DNA of 64,000 nt from Gymnogyps californianus (lineage: Eukaryota > Chordata > Aves > Accipitriformes > Cathartidae). Location: NCBI RefSeq assembly GCF_018139145.2, contig NC_059478.1, positions 992,001 through 1,056,000 on the forward strand, in the 5' to 3' direction. Made by a program: the position numbers and the translations under genes. The notes under the pieces were generated by a model that saw only the letters and a list, made by a program, of their open reading frames with translations, searched no databases and was not told where the DNA came from. This document shows positions 10,144-23,700 of this stretch, piece after piece. Positions within the stretch are counted from its first letter, which is position 1. Every line of letters starts with the position of its first letter.

Positions 10144-13100
10144 AAGAGACACATATATTTTACATTGGTGAAAGAGCTATGGAAAACTTGCCCGTTCTCT
10201 TTGAAATGTATATTCCCCAGTTGGATGCTCTATGACAGCCATCTAATTCAGACTCAGGTTTGAAATATCTATAGTAGCATCTGTTTCTGCAGTAAACATA
10301 GACACACATTGAGTGGGCTCATGATTGTATAAGACTTCAGCAGAAGTGAGGAAGGTCAATACATGTATTTGTGTGGGAAAACTATCCTGGTTTGGGTTAA
10401 AAGCAAGCTGAAATTATTGACAACGTATAAAAAGGAAATATGTTATAGACTGGACATCTCCATTTTTTTTCCAAGAGCAAGCTTACTAGAATCTATATGG
10501 ATTCCAGACTTACTCTAATTACATTCAATTGGAATTGTTTTCTCTGTGGATATGACACATTTGCTTTAGGATACATTCTTCAGTATTTTAGGATTGGCTT
10601 TTAAAAGCCCTGGCTTCTTAGTAGACCACTGCCCTCTAATAGTGTTTAATTTAGCCTCTGATTACATGGCTTTAGTGTACTGGGTCCTTGAGGCTGGCCA
10701 GCTGTAGTTGTGACCTTACATTGCTTAAGCTAGTGACGTCAACTGACGAAGTAATATTGTTAGTTTTGATTGCCGTTGTCATTCCCTTGACTGGGGAAGA
10801 TGACATACTCATGGTAGTGAAGGCACAAGTTTAGAATAAGGTCTCTTTAAAAGGGCATTTCAATGCACAAGTTTGCTGTTGATGCTACACTATGTTTGAA
10901 TATTAGCAGCGTAGTATCAAAAGACTGTCAAAAGGTCTCAGAAGTGCTATGTCTCCTGGTGAACACAGGTCTTTCAATTTTGGACCTCTTTCAAACAGAT
11001 GTCTAGCAAACTGATCACAATATTGACTGCTACAGCTAAGGTAAATGTTTGTAGAACTTTGAATTGGAAAGGAAGGATTATGGGTTTTCACGCCCTGTGA
11101 TATGCACAGGGGATGACACACACAGCGACAACAGCCTTTTTTCCCCCCATTTTGTCATCCTTGAATTCCTACCGTGAGTCATCAACGTTTGTCATATCTT
11201 TTTCTTGACCTGGGTACCTCCACTGCAGTATTTGGTCCGTCTCCAAAAACACACAACTCACCTCTTGAAGCTGAAGGGCCCTTTTGTAAAAAAGTCAATT
11301 TATATATTGAGATCTTGAGTCCATGGTAAAGGCTGGTCACAAAAAAAGGAAGAATCCAATTTTAATACTCGAGCTGGCTGAAGTATGATCCACATTCCTG
11401 AGAAATTATGTCATTGAGTATTGCCTTGCAGTCCAAAGAAAAATCTATAACACTGTAATAGGGAACTGTATTCACCTTTGTGCGTACCATAGAAATATGG
11501 CACGAGAGCCCAAGCTGCAGCTGATCCTGAAGTGTGGATTTGCAGCAGGGTCAGACCACAGTATCTTCCATAGTTCCTTTTTCAATACCCCTAGTCCCAG
11601 GGGCTGCAGTCAACTAAGGGGCTACAAGCAGTGGCTTCTTGCTAGGTTATGCTGTTTAAGGAAACACTTTTTGCAGCTGACTTTCTTCTGCTTCCAGCTA
11701 AAATGGTGTAAGGGAATTGAAACAGAATGTAAAAGAAGCTGATCCCAAATATTCTGCTTTATTTTAATATTATGGTTCATTGAAAGACACAGAAAACTTC
11801 AGTTTAGTCTAATCCTCCCTACCACTTGTTTCTGTCAACATACACACACCCCAAAATCCAAAATATTTTTTCATTATTTACAGGTGTGATGGAATGCACA
11901 TTGTAATTATCAATTTATTTGTTACAGAGTTGATATAGTTGAGTTGAAAAGCTGTTTTCACTTCCACAGACAGGAGCAGAACTAGCCTGTAATGTTTACA
12001 GAACAATCTGGTGCATAGAAATGTTACCACTGTAAACATTTTGCTACAAGAAACACACAAATCAAAACTGTGGGCTTCCAAAAGACAACAAAGGCCCTTA
12101 ACTGTTTCAAGGTAGTTGTTGCAAATCTCTGTGGTCACTTTTTGATATAAGACTAAAAACCACATTGAAATGAAATACGGTAATGAAGCATTGGTTTCTT
12201 AGAATCAAAAATTAAAAGCATATTTTTACTGTCGCCATAAAATATTTCTTCTCTCCTCCATGACGTAGCATTATTGAGTATGCACTTTCAAAATTTGAAT
12301 GTCATGAATGCAGACTGAGCTGATGCTTTTGACAGGATAGAAGTGTTTCAGCCCATTTAAAATTGGCTAGCGTGTGTATATGAGTGCAGAGATACAAATC
12401 TCTAGTTTAGCATACAAGCAGAAAGTGTTTCTCTAAAGGGAGAATTTCTTAAGTTCAAAGACTTGTCCAGCTGACTTAACCAAGAACAGCTTTCTTTTCC
12501 TCATCACTGTGTACCATGTTTTATTCAAGTCACACTTGCACAGAACTTTCACAGTATTCCCTTATTGTCTGAGATAATTTACTTTCAGCTTGATCTTGAA
12601 TAACTGGCCAGAGCTGGTTTTGTTCATCTGTGAAACAGAAGGTATTACATCAGCGCTAAAAGTGCTTATGAAATGCAAACACTGTGGAAATACCATCAAA
12701 AAATATGAATGCATTATTAGGTATTACTACTTCAATTTTAAGCTGCTGAAGCAACCCACATGAGCTTTTGGGTTTTTTTGAGCAAGGGTAAGTTCTGCTT
12801 ACTTTCTAGAAAATTCCCAGATGCATACAAATAAGACAGGGTTAAACTTTATTGCAGAATATATAGGTCATCACTATTTTACAGTGAAGGAGAAATTCAA
12901 ATTGTAACTGTTCAGCAGTGGTAATTTGTGACCCAGGAATGATCTGGCACTGAGGGCAAGGTGGCCCAGCTGCAGAAGGGGTTAAACTGGCTGGAAGCAG
13001 GGATGCCAGAGACAGAAGGACTCCCTGCAAGGGAGTGAAGTTTCCTTTGGTGATGAAATAAGGAACAGCCTCAGCATTGTCTTGTAGCCATCCTGCAATA

Positions 13101-15354
13101 CTCAGGGGCCACCTTTGGGCAGCAGAGCTGGGTAGGGGAGGGACCTAAGGCCGGGCTGAGGCGTCCCATGGCACCCCTCATGGGACTGGTGCTGGTACCA
13201 GTGTATATAAGGAATTGGCTAGTGACGCATCTTTGCAGACTCCTTGTAGAACTGCTTATGGCAGTAGGACTCTGCCCAATGTGTTGCTTGTTAATTTTTT
13301 TTTTTTATTTAAGCACAAACATGTGTTTAATTTACCTCAAGGAGTGCCATAAAAATTCCCCAACAACTGTCATGTTAATTTAATGTGATAAGAGATGAGT
13401 GGAAAGGCATATTTTTATGATGTCAAATTTCTGCTATGGATTTTGGGTTTTTGCCTTTACTAGTCTTGTTCATTTCTATTTCCACCACCTTCCTTCCTCA
13501 CTGCCCACATCTAAGCTTATTTTATTTCTCAGTACAAAAATTTGCTACCTCTACTTCTACTGCCGTTCTTTCTAATTTTCATCTGCTTTGGGTCTTATCA
13601 CCAGAACCTTCAACTCCAGTGACTCTTCATAGATTGTGACTTTCTTTGGACTTTGCTTTTGCCTTTGTTTCTAACAACAGAAGATTTGGGGTTATATTCA
13701 TGAAAATGTTCCTGGGGGGTTGGGGCGGAAACTGATGAGGTTTCTGATCTTCATTAGGAAGAGAAACTGGAATCCCAGTTTTTTAACACACATAGATATA
13801 TGTTTGATACAGTTCTATGAAATCCTTGTTTGAAAAAAGCAAAATGAGTCCTCATTGATTTTGAAGTGTTATATCTAAACTGAAATTCAAAAGGTAGAAA
13901 AGACTTCTTGCAACTGAAGCAAGAGAGTTTCGTGTTTAAAACAACTTTCAGTGATGAAATTTTAATTAAATTCTAGGATATTAAAAAAACCCAAACTTAT
14001 TTATTTCTCCATAACTTTAGAATTCTGAACAAGATACTTCATTGCAAAAGTCTTGGAACAAGATTATTCATAAATAATATTTCTTTGGACATGTTTAAAT
14101 GGTCTTCAGTTATGAGATATATAATTCCACTTTAGTACTGTATGTGAATTAATTTCCAGGAATGCAAATACACGTGCATTCAAGCAAGCCATATATGACA
14201 CTAATGCAGCATATTAGGAACAAACATTTCCCTAAGATCCCTTTTCAGAAAAGCAGATCTTCTCACAAATATTGTCCTGTCTCAAGAGCAATAAAAGATG
14301 ACAGCTTGGAAGTAAAATCAGAATCTTACAATAGCTGAACAGGTTTTGAGGTGGTTGCTCTTCTGCTGAATGAGACATGTAAAATAAACCCCAGATAAGA
14401 GAACTTAAGAGCTACAGTAGTTTGACATTGAGGGCTGTATTGATGTGGTATCCTATGGGAAGCTGTTGAATGGGAGAGGGGGGTACAAGAGATTAAGAGA
14501 CATAACCCTCCAGTCAGGCTTCCAATTAATCCAATTAGAGCTTGCCTTGGAACTAGTTGTGTTCCCTGTACTGTCCTTGTGGATTAAAAGATGGTTTTAG
14601 TTCTGTTTCTACAGAATGTTCAGCAGACTGGAGTCCTGTCCTACAAGACAATTTTGCAGACATTGTTCTGATAACGACACTACTGAATTGAGTAACGCTA
14701 TGCTAATAGCAAACCTTGATCCATACATAAGTAAGGGAGCAGAAGCCTTACCTTCATCCGTATCCGTTCTCTGTACTTTCGGGAAAATAATGCTTGCAAG
14801 TTTGCAAGGAGAGAAACCGACTTTACTCCTCAGTCACTCTAGAGTTTTCTTTTGATAGTTCAAGAAAAAAGCCCTTCCACTTTTGTACGCTTATATGCAA
14901 ATCTCAGCCACAATCTGGCCTTGCTTAGTATAAGAATGGGGATTTTTCACAGTTGATTTTCCTCTAAATCCAGGGGCTTTCTACTGAGTTCGTCCCTACA
15001 GTTAAATTCTAGAAGATACTGTGCAAAGGAAACGGTCTCAGTGACCATCCCAAATTATTCATAATACATTTGAATCCAACATGTATCTCATTCACATTGT
15101 GCCTTATGCTTTGATGCAGATTGGTCTAACCAGAGTGTGTGCAAGCAAATTCACACACACACACTGTAATAAGGCTTCCTACCCCTCCAGGAGCTTTGGA
15201 AAGATGTAGGCTGCTTATCCCATTTTTATTCATTGATCCATCCATCCTTGAAGCAAAAGATATATTATATTTCATAGCTTCAGCCACAAGGACCTCCAGC
15301 CTCACTGAGGAATTTTCTGAAACACTGACTCTAATTTCCATATTCTGGGGAGAA
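10144..15354. other. Intronic DNA with a GC-rich patch near 13 kb, no gene seen
   Basis: No conserved coding frame or RNA gene was seen. Notable pieces are a CRE palindrome at 10734-10741, a GC-richer patch at about 12940-13260 with a TATATAAG at 13204-13211, and a short (CA)n run at 15152-15164. Everything else is AT-rich unique DNA. Confidence 0.55.
10734..10741. promoter_or_regulatory. CRE palindrome TGACGTCA outside repeats
   Basis: A perfect CREB/ATF palindrome in unique sequence, followed within four bases by a second TGACG half-site (ACTGACGAAG). A perfect 8-mer can occur by chance in 64 kb, but CpG depletion makes TGACGTCA rarer than expected. Confidence 0.35.
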
Positions 15355-15360
15355 AGGTAG

Positions 15361-15480
15361 AATGCATTAGATTAATATCTGAACTTAGTAAAGCATTTGA
15401 TATCATAGCTCACAAGAATTATTCATGAAAATAATCTGTCTTGGCTTGGCTATGACCCTTTGGAGGAATTTATACTTAAA
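15361..15480 (+). pseudogene. Ancient LINE reverse-transcriptase relic
   Basis: In the frame starting at 15378 the sequence reads SELSKAFDIIAHK (15378-15416). This closely matches the RT palm motif DLSKAFDTVSH of CR1/L3/L2-type LINEs, whose Asp is catalytic. After a one- or two-base shift, ENNLSWLGYDPLE can be read, resembling the segment that follows in such RTs. The fragment is short and interrupted. It is not part of the 5.7-8.3 kb CR1, which lacks this block. Length and family are uncertain. Confidence 0.5.
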
Positions 15481-18400
15481 AATGCTTAAATGTAAATGTC
15501 TATGAGGATGTAGTTGATCTAGGGAGCAATCATGTCAATCCCGGACCTCAGAATGAAAATAAAATTAATGTCACTTATGTAGTCCCTTATCCCACTCAAG
15601 GGATGAAGCACATAAGTTTAGAGTCAGTATAGTGTTTGAAAAGTGCTTTGCCATAAGTGACTAGGATATTTTGGCTGACATTCTGGTTTTTAATAGTAAC
15701 AGTTTCAGGCTTACTTGCATATAAATACAAGCTGGCTTATTTTCCCTAGGAGGCCTCTGGGTGCATTTCATCAATTAAAAGAATATTTTATAAACCATTG
15801 ACAATACTCTGCCAACAATTGGCAACACTCACTCAATGCCAGAATAAAATTAAAGCTGCCACGGTGCCACTAGTGAAAAGCAAATGCCACCCACACCTTT
15901 TTATAAGACTTTATTCCTTCATTATCATTTCACAGAAAGACAGACCAGCAGATACCATAGTGATGGGCATCGATGAAGTGCTTAGGTGAAGTACAAACGC
16001 CATGGAACTGTAAAAGGGAGGAGGTTTGTTATAACCGGTTCTGGGAAAGAAGTTTCTGTCATCTCCTGAGGTGACGTGGAAGAAGAGTGGCAGGTCATTT
16101 GATTCAGGGAGGTCATCTGGGAAATATTATTGTATGTCACACAGTAAGAGCAGTCTTGGAGGATGCCTTGCTGCTGACATGTGTTGTGGTATTTGGGTTA
16201 TGGCTGGAAACCAGTAACAATTTCAGAACCAGTGACCCACTGATCAAAGAAATTGTTGCAAACCAGGAAATCATATCAGAAATTAGATAGTTCATTTTTG
16301 TCACTGGTGCAGAAAGAAACAAGGATAAACTTAGATACTAGATTTGTTCCAGCTCTCAAGTAAGAAGGTGAAATGATGACCATTCGGAATGGTTACGTTT
16401 AGTTAATTTATACCTACTTGCTTGCTTTTAATTTACTTGCAACCATAGAGATGGATAGAAAGGCATTCATACCCATTAGTTTGACCATTTTCAGGAGTTT
16501 CTGATTTCCAAGAATTTCCTGTTCCAGGAATCTCCTCTTCCCCAAATCCCCTATAGCACATCTAATGCTAACATAAGCTGGGGAATTCTGAACTTGAAGC
16601 TTCTTAAAAAGAAGGCTGAGCATGAATTTGCCTTTTCTTGGGGCAGGCAAGATTGATGCTTTCTAGCCTCCATATATATTTTAGTGATTGAGACAAATTT
16701 TGTGCAGCTTATGCCTTGAAAATGATAGGAGCTATCAATTTAATGCGAAGTCCAACTTGCTGTAGCTAAAGTGCTTTGCTCAATTTTTTTTATGTGCCAT
16801 GATCAAGTACAGCATCAGGGTCACTAAACTGTATCTTTATACTTTAATTACATGTCCACATATGTGGTTGACTAAAAATTTGATAATTTTTACCTCACAG
16901 AAAACAAATAGCTTTAAAGAAATGATACATACCAGATTTTCTGTTAGTTGCCTCATTTCCCCTGCAGCAAAACTATGTGCGACCCTGACAGAGAAGATAC
17001 AAGGTTAATGGAGATGCTGACATTTAATGCTAGTAGTAAACATTTCAGCATACAGAAAGCTAATTATTTACAGCTTAAGCAGTGAGAAATTACAAAGCTT
17101 GTCTTTAGACCTTGTGGCTTCTTGGATGGTATTTGTATAGGTGATGTATACACAAAAGGATTTCTTTACTGCTGTATTTTCTTTACTGCATTCTCTGTAG
17201 ACATTATTGTGCTGAACTTTCTGAAGGCTAATAACTCACAGAACACAATAAAAAGTGGTTATTTAGAAACACTTCCACAGCTATAATACTTTTTTTTACC
17301 CTCTAATGCACCTTTTTAATAACTTTCAGCTGAAAATACTGCCCTTATTTCCTAAGAGTTCCTCATGTTTACTAAATCACCTGTAGGTATTGTCCTTTTT
17401 ACAAACCTCCCCACAAAACCAGCTTGTAAAGTCGTAAGTAAAAGATTATTATTTCAAGTAGCAATTCATGGGAACAGAGCAGTCCCTTGCACTTATCAGA
17501 AGAAGTGATGTAGTATAATGCAAGATTCTTATTCTTTTAAATAGTAAGTCTTTTTAGAAGCTTCCGTAGGTTTTTTCTGTGAATGGTGTGTGCTATAATA
17601 ATATTTTATAAGGCTTGCTGTGTTATGTCACACAATTACAAAAACACACATTTAGAAATTACATTGCACTGAAGTAACACATTCTTTATAAAATTTGGAT
17701 TTAAATAACTTTTTCTATACCACAAATCAATTATTATTATGGATCATTGTTAATTATTATTAATTGTTATTATTGATTATTTTAATCCATAATGTCATGG
17801 TAAGTACCAAAGATGAGTAAACTACGAATTTAGAAAATGAAATGTGTTAGGTGTTTTCTTAGAAATTATGAGAAACTCATCAGACATTTCTGATGTTAAA
17901 ATTTTGGTTATTGCTAGAACTAAAGGAAGCATGTAATCTTCCCCTGTGCTTCCATCTCCCAAGCCTATGTAATCGAGGTCATGAATTAGAAAAAAAAAAT
18001 TATGTCCTTCTTGTGCCTCTTTGGCTTGACTTTGAGAGCCTTTTTCATTTGGCACTGCAGCTGGGAGAAGACAAATCTACATGAATTTTTGCATTGCAAT
18101 GAGAAAAGGGAAAAAAGGGGCTTGAAAATAAAATGTGTGTCAAGTCAAAGATGAAAAAACTCACTTATCCTATCTTAAAATCTTTTCATTCTCTGTTGTA
18201 GATTTTGGTAGGAAAAACATTACTTGTCATGTTAGTGCGGAACCCTTGCTTTGAAGCTGAGCTTTCTCCACTCTGTATTGCACTGATGGAAATTGCCAAC
18301 ACTCAGAAATTTGTGAGCTTGGCTTTTTTTTTTCCACTTTTTTCCCCCCTCCATCTCTATAGTAGTCTGTACAAGAAAAAGGGCACAAAGGATAAATGAC

Positions 18401-18652
18401 AACAGAAAGTGCCAATAAAAAAGTTGGATGAGCAAAACAAGGATGTTGTGTGGTTACAACGTCTGAGAACTAGGCAACTCAATAAAGGTCCCTGAAATTC
18501 AATACAAGAAAACATGAATTAGAAAACTAAAAACTGTTCTAGATGAGAAAGGAGTGTATAAAAAAGCAGGAAGGATTAGGAAAGCCAGGAAATTTGTGGT
18601 GCTCTTAAACACTTAATGTTAAACTCTCACTACAAAATTTGGGGTTTTTTTG
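15481..18652. other. Unique AT-rich intronic DNA, no gene seen
   Basis: No gene or clear repeat. It contains an AT-rich inverted repeat (ATTATGGAT at 17736-17744 with ATCCATAAT at 17785-17793) within (TTA)n-like sequence. Confidence 0.55.
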
Positions 18653-19110
18653 TGTTGTGGTGGGTTGACTTTAGCCAGCTTCCAGCTGCCCACCCAGCCA
18701 CTCTTGCGCTCCGCCTCCTTAACAGGACAGGGGGTGAGAATAAGATAAAAAAGCTCATGGGTTGAGATAAAGACACGGAGACCACTTACCAACTACCCTC
18801 ACAGGAAAAATAGGGATAATTAATTTAATTTATTGCTAATTAAAAGAGAGTAGGAGAGTGAAAAACAAGGACAACAACTCTAAGACAGGTATTTGAGAAA
18901 ATTTTATTGTTTTGTTCAAAAAATTGTAATTCATCCTTGTGTGTGGTCTGTTCCATTCCCTTTTTTTTCTCCTCTCTCTCACTGTCAAACACCTCCCCCC
19001 CAAGAAAACCCCCAACAAACAGTGTCTTTCCTTCCAGCCCCCCAAAATTATTGAGCTGACAAAAGCTAGCCTTTCCCTTTGAGGAAACAGTAATGGGATA
19101 CAACAGATAT
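18653..19110 (-). mobile_element. Degraded LTR-like fragment related to the A-F LTRs
   Basis: It begins TGTTGTGGTGGGTTGAC, a start typical of another avian LTR group. It shares with LTR B an identical block at 18754-18775 (CTCATGGGTTGAGATAAAG and onward), followed by a run matching the usual ACCACTTACCAACTACC...AATTTATTG pattern. Sequence beyond about 19100 drifts from anything I recognise, and no target duplicate or right terminus could be fixed. The element is older or truncated. Orientation is inferred from that of LTRs A and B. Confidence 0.55.
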
Positions 19111-20142
19111 CATTCTTCAGCTTCAGTCAAGACAAATCTGGAAGTCTAGAAAAAAGCTGTACTGTCCTTGGTAGCTGTACTTCGGTTCAGTCTTGGCTTC
19201 CCAACAGTAGGTGCTGCCCCAAATGGCCAACTCCAGCCTTGAGTTAACACTTTGGATGCTCAAGACAGACATTTTAGATGAGATAATACAGACAAGACTG
19301 AGGCTTGAGCTTATGTAAAGATGTTGTGAACAAGTTTTGGTTCAGGTGCCTGGCTTGGTGATAATCTTGTAGCTTGCAGTAGGTTCTCATACTCCTCAAA
19401 GAGTTATGTGGTTCTTCTTCCTATTTATTTGTATGTGGAGTTATAAATTTCTGATCTTATTTCTTGCTTGTAGGATAAATTTTCTTCTTGTGCATTTTTA
19501 TTCATGCAGGCTCCCATTTGATACTGCTATAAGATTCTTTCCTCCTTTTCATGTACTCAAAAATTGTAGCTAAAGCAATTTCCATAGGCGTGCAATTATG
19601 CAGCTGCTTAATGCTCCTGTCTTTCTTGTTGTGCTTATTCTCCTTCCTAGTGTAATCTCAGTGACAGGAGTTATGATACCGGAGTCTCTTAAATCATCGG
19701 TCTTAATGCAAACCACAAAGTCTTCTTCCATTTTGAAACCTTCAGCCACAGTTCACACTATCTGCAGTCTGATCTACATGCAAAGTGTGCCTTCCCACAC
19801 CCGTGTATAATTCTGTCTTCTCTTTGGGCTACTTGGTTTGCAGTGTGTCTGTAGCTATGTGTCTGATGGAAAGCAACCATGTTTCGTGCTGCGTTTTGGG
19901 CATCCGTGTGACCATAGTATTTTCAACTGCCATCTAAAAAAACACATAACAAATTTAAAAAATTATTTACACTGCCTTTGAGGTATGCCATATGCATCCC
20001 TGGAAAGTCATCTTAAAACGCACCCGGTATGACCTTCAGATTGCTTTTAATTTTCTTGCTGTCACAGACACTCCATTCAGTTGGCTGAAAAAATGGAAAT
20101 ATGCTTTCAGATAAATAAAGATGCAATATCACCCTCCACCCA
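19111..20142. other. Unassigned sequence between LTR-like fragment and LTR E
   Basis: It could partly belong to the degraded element to its left, since 19120-19330 is less AT-rich than its surroundings. No retroviral coding motif or host gene could be read. The last five bases, ACCCA (20138-20142), are the left target duplicate of LTR E. Confidence 0.4.
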
Positions 20143-20734
20143 TATCCTCGTTTCAGCTGGGATAGAGTTAATTCTCTTCTTAGTAGCTGGTACAGTGCTG
20201 TGTTTTGGATTTAGTGTGAGAATGATGTTGATAACACGCTGATGTTTTAGTTGTTGCTAAGTAGCGCTTATCCTAAGCTAAGGACTTTTCAGTTTCCCAT
20301 GCTCTGCCAGCAAGCAGGTGCACAAGAAGCTGGGAGGGAGCACAGCCAGGACAGCTGACCTGAACTAGCCAAAGGAATATTCCATACCATGGAACGTCAT
20401 GCCCAGTATATAAACTGGGGGAGTTGGCCGGAGGGGTGGATCGCTGCTCTGGCATCGGTCAGCGGGTGGTGAGCAATTGCATTGTGCATCACTGTTTTTT
20501 TTCCTTTTTTCCCTCTTCCTTTTTTTTGTTATATTCCCTTTCATTACAAATATTATTATTATATTTCATTATTATTATTGTTAGCATTATATTTTACTTT
20601 AATTATTAAACCATTCTTAACCTATGAGTTTTACCTTTTTTCCCCGATTCTCCTCCCCATCCCACTGGGAACGGGGGGAGAGTGAGGGAGCGGCTGCGTG
20701 GTGCTTAGCTGCTGGCTGGGGTTAAACCACGACA
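20143..20734 (+). mobile_element. Solo LTR E (ERV, subfamily 1), 592 bp, sense
   Basis: It reads TATCCTCGTTTCAGCTGG (TG to TA at the first dinucleotide) through ...GGTTAAACCACGACA. Flanks are ACCCA (20138-20142) and ACCCC (20735-20739), a 5-bp duplicate with one mismatch, consistent with greater age than its siblings. Sense-strand features are TATATAAA (20407-20414), an AT-rich (ATT)n stretch (about 20540-20595) and ATTAAA near 20604. It is oriented with BRINP3, so its promoter and poly(A) signals point along the host transcript. Confidence 0.92.
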
Positions 20735-23700
20735 ACCCCTTTCCTCCCCTTGTTTTTTTCCTTTTGAGAAGAAGATGATGTTTGATCTGTCAAGGTCACA
20801 CACTGGAAAGTATGTAATGCAGGTGCTGGAAGTTGTCTAGCAGTCTGTAAACATTTATTTGTATCACAAACAAATTGTTCATTTAGTCCTCAGAGTGCTT
20901 AGATCTCTGGCTCCTGACATTTTCAAATGACAGTAGTAAAAATGAATGTAGCAAGTGAAGTGGAGTTGTGGTTGCTGTTTTACGTACTGCTTGAACAAAG
21001 AAGCTAATGAATCCCTTTTCTACGGTATGAGGTTACAAAGTAAAGCACAGAAAAAGCTCGTGGGGGTGGAAAAACACTGAATAACGTAAAAATTATAATT
21101 CAGTTCCTGAAATACGATTGATTTGAAGTGTTTTAGGAAGAGGTCCTATCTTCTGAGCTAAATTTGACAGTACAGTACACTTCCTCCAGTGTTAAGAGAA
21201 GGCTGAGGCACATCCGAAAGGGACAAGATATTTTAAAGGACCCAAAGAAAAGCCAGAAATTGAGGAGGACTGGCTTCAACTCTGCTGTAGAAAATCTGAA
21301 AGAAAATCTTTAACAAAAATCCGTGTCTATTCCACCACAAGAAGTACTAGCCTTCCAACAGGGAAGAAAAAAAAAAATCTACAGTCTTCAGAATTAAAAA
21401 ATTACTTGGATAAGGAAAGGAAGAAAAGATCATGGGAGAAAGATTCTCTACTAGCTGTAATACTGATTTTTTTCAAACAAAACTTTTACAAAAAATATCT
21501 GTCACACATCCAGCTTTACCCCATGTAGCCAATCCCATGGGCTTCAGAGCACCTGCTTCTGTGCATCAGTGGCATAGATACCTGTTGCAAAGAAAAAGTG
21601 GTTTCATGAGATTTAAATCAATTTGGAATTGCAACAGTTTATTGATGTTAAACAATTAACTGTCAGGATACATGCAGAATCAATATTGGTAATCCAATGG
21701 ATAAACCACAGTGCTAGATGCCTGCACGCAGTAAATATACATCTTTAATTTCCAGGTATACTTCTACAGCTGATCCCAAGAGCTCTAGTCCGACAAGAAC
21801 TAACACAAACGTGCCCCTGTCCCCCAGGCTCCCCAAGAGTCACAGCTGCACACTCAAGGAGTGTCCCTGGGTGCTGTCCCTGTAGTGTCACCCTACAAGC
21901 TGGCTGCTGGCCGAGAGCCAGTCAAGGTGGTGGTTATGATGCTGGTGGGGCAATGTCTGGTTACTGCTTAACTTGACTGACAGCTGTCTTCCTCTTGAAC
22001 GTTATCAGTTTTGGGGCAAACGTCCTCTCAGATGGTCCATTTACACCATGTACACATATATTTCTCTCTGTCCATTTTGCCTGGAGTAGTTTTATCCTCA
22101 CCCCGGGAATGGGAAAGTTCATGCCAGTGGAGAGACAGACAGGAAGAAGAAAGGGAACAAAAAGTGAAATAGCATACGTAGAAAAGAATGAGTGCTTGGG
22201 AGGAAAGTGCAGCCAAAGTTAAAAATAGTAACATTGCTATTGCTGGATCTGGAGAATAAGAATAAACCCATGCAATAAAAAACATAATTAAGACAGCAAA
22301 CCAGAAAACAGAGATAACTTAGCAGATTATCCTTAATTTTTATATAAAATAAAAGTAATCTTATAATAGAAAGTATCTAAAACTTTGGGAAAAATTGAGC
22401 AAATGAGGGGGGGAACGCTATGTGATTATATGTATGAAGGGTCAGAGAAATAACGTTATTTAAATCATCAATTAATACCAGATTTAATCAGTGGTAGGGA
22501 GTTGTTTCTCTTTAAAAACAGAGTTAATGCATTTGTAGCAAAATTTGCTGTTGTTACTACAGTAAACACAGATTAATCAAAGCTTACATATCTTGTTCTT
22601 TATACATATAGAAGAAAAAAAAGTCCATACCACTCAAACTGCAAAAAAAGCTCAAAATAAAAAGCTCTTTTTATCTATTTCTGTTTGATACTTGTTTTTA
22701 ATCTCCTTAGATTTTTTTCAATTTGTAAGACCTGTAGCACCTTTCACACAGGTGACTGAGTAATTATTTATATAACTAAGCTCCTATAAAGCTTGTAAAA
22801 GGATTGAAGAATAATTATTTATGCACCTAGGGAAACAGAGTAGTAATCAGAGAAAAATTGACCTTACACGCAATCTGCTCGGGTTATAAAGGGATTTCAG
22901 TGTTTTACTTTAAAAGCAGAGAGAACTTAAATTATGATCTTTTCTAAATATGATAAAACATATGTTTTAAGTTTAATTTCTTTATGAAAAATCACCAGAA
23001 AAATATCAGAAGGTACCGTTTTCCTAACATTGTATTAACGTTGTAAATGATGCAAGTGGTTTCTTAAGGAAAATTTTGAAATTTTTCAATGAAATCTCAG
23101 TCTATTGAAATTCTGTAGAAATTCTGGGTAGCCAAAACCAGTGGGCTTCAGGATGCAGGGGAGGTCCCCTTCCTCCTCGCTGGCTCACTTGCTGGCTGAG
23201 CACCGATTCCAGGGGTGCAGATGCACTCGCACAGCGTGGACACAGCCGGTCACGCAGACTCCCAGGCCCCACACAGGCTCCTTTTTTAGCCCCTTCCCAC
23301 CAGGTCCCCATGTTGGTTCTTCCCCAACTACTGTAATCTCTCCTTCTCTGCCCTGGGCTCCTCCTAAGTAAATGGCTTGCCCCTAGTTACTTTTTCCCCA
23401 TAGAAGTTCTTTTTTTCTACATCAGTACACAAATTTGGTATTTCTGACAGCATTTCCTAGGCAATCTTGGTGTTACTGATACAGTTCCCTAGGTGCTGCT
23501 GGCCTTTCAGACTCTCTCCTCAAAAGGTCCCCAGTGCTCCTCTCCAAATATTTATAAAATGGGGCTTTTTCTCACATAAACCCCATTAAACCCCTGTAAA
23601 ATCTGGCCATTCCTAACAGCTCTATCTGTAACTTTTCTCCTCTTCTCACTGTGTTATTTGTTACATCTCGCAATTTCTCATATCATGCCTAGTAGTTTCC

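Noticed and set aside
17730..17795. AT-rich inverted repeat as a MITE
   Set aside because: Nine-base arms within a (TTA)n-like tract and no target duplicate; simple sequence explains it.
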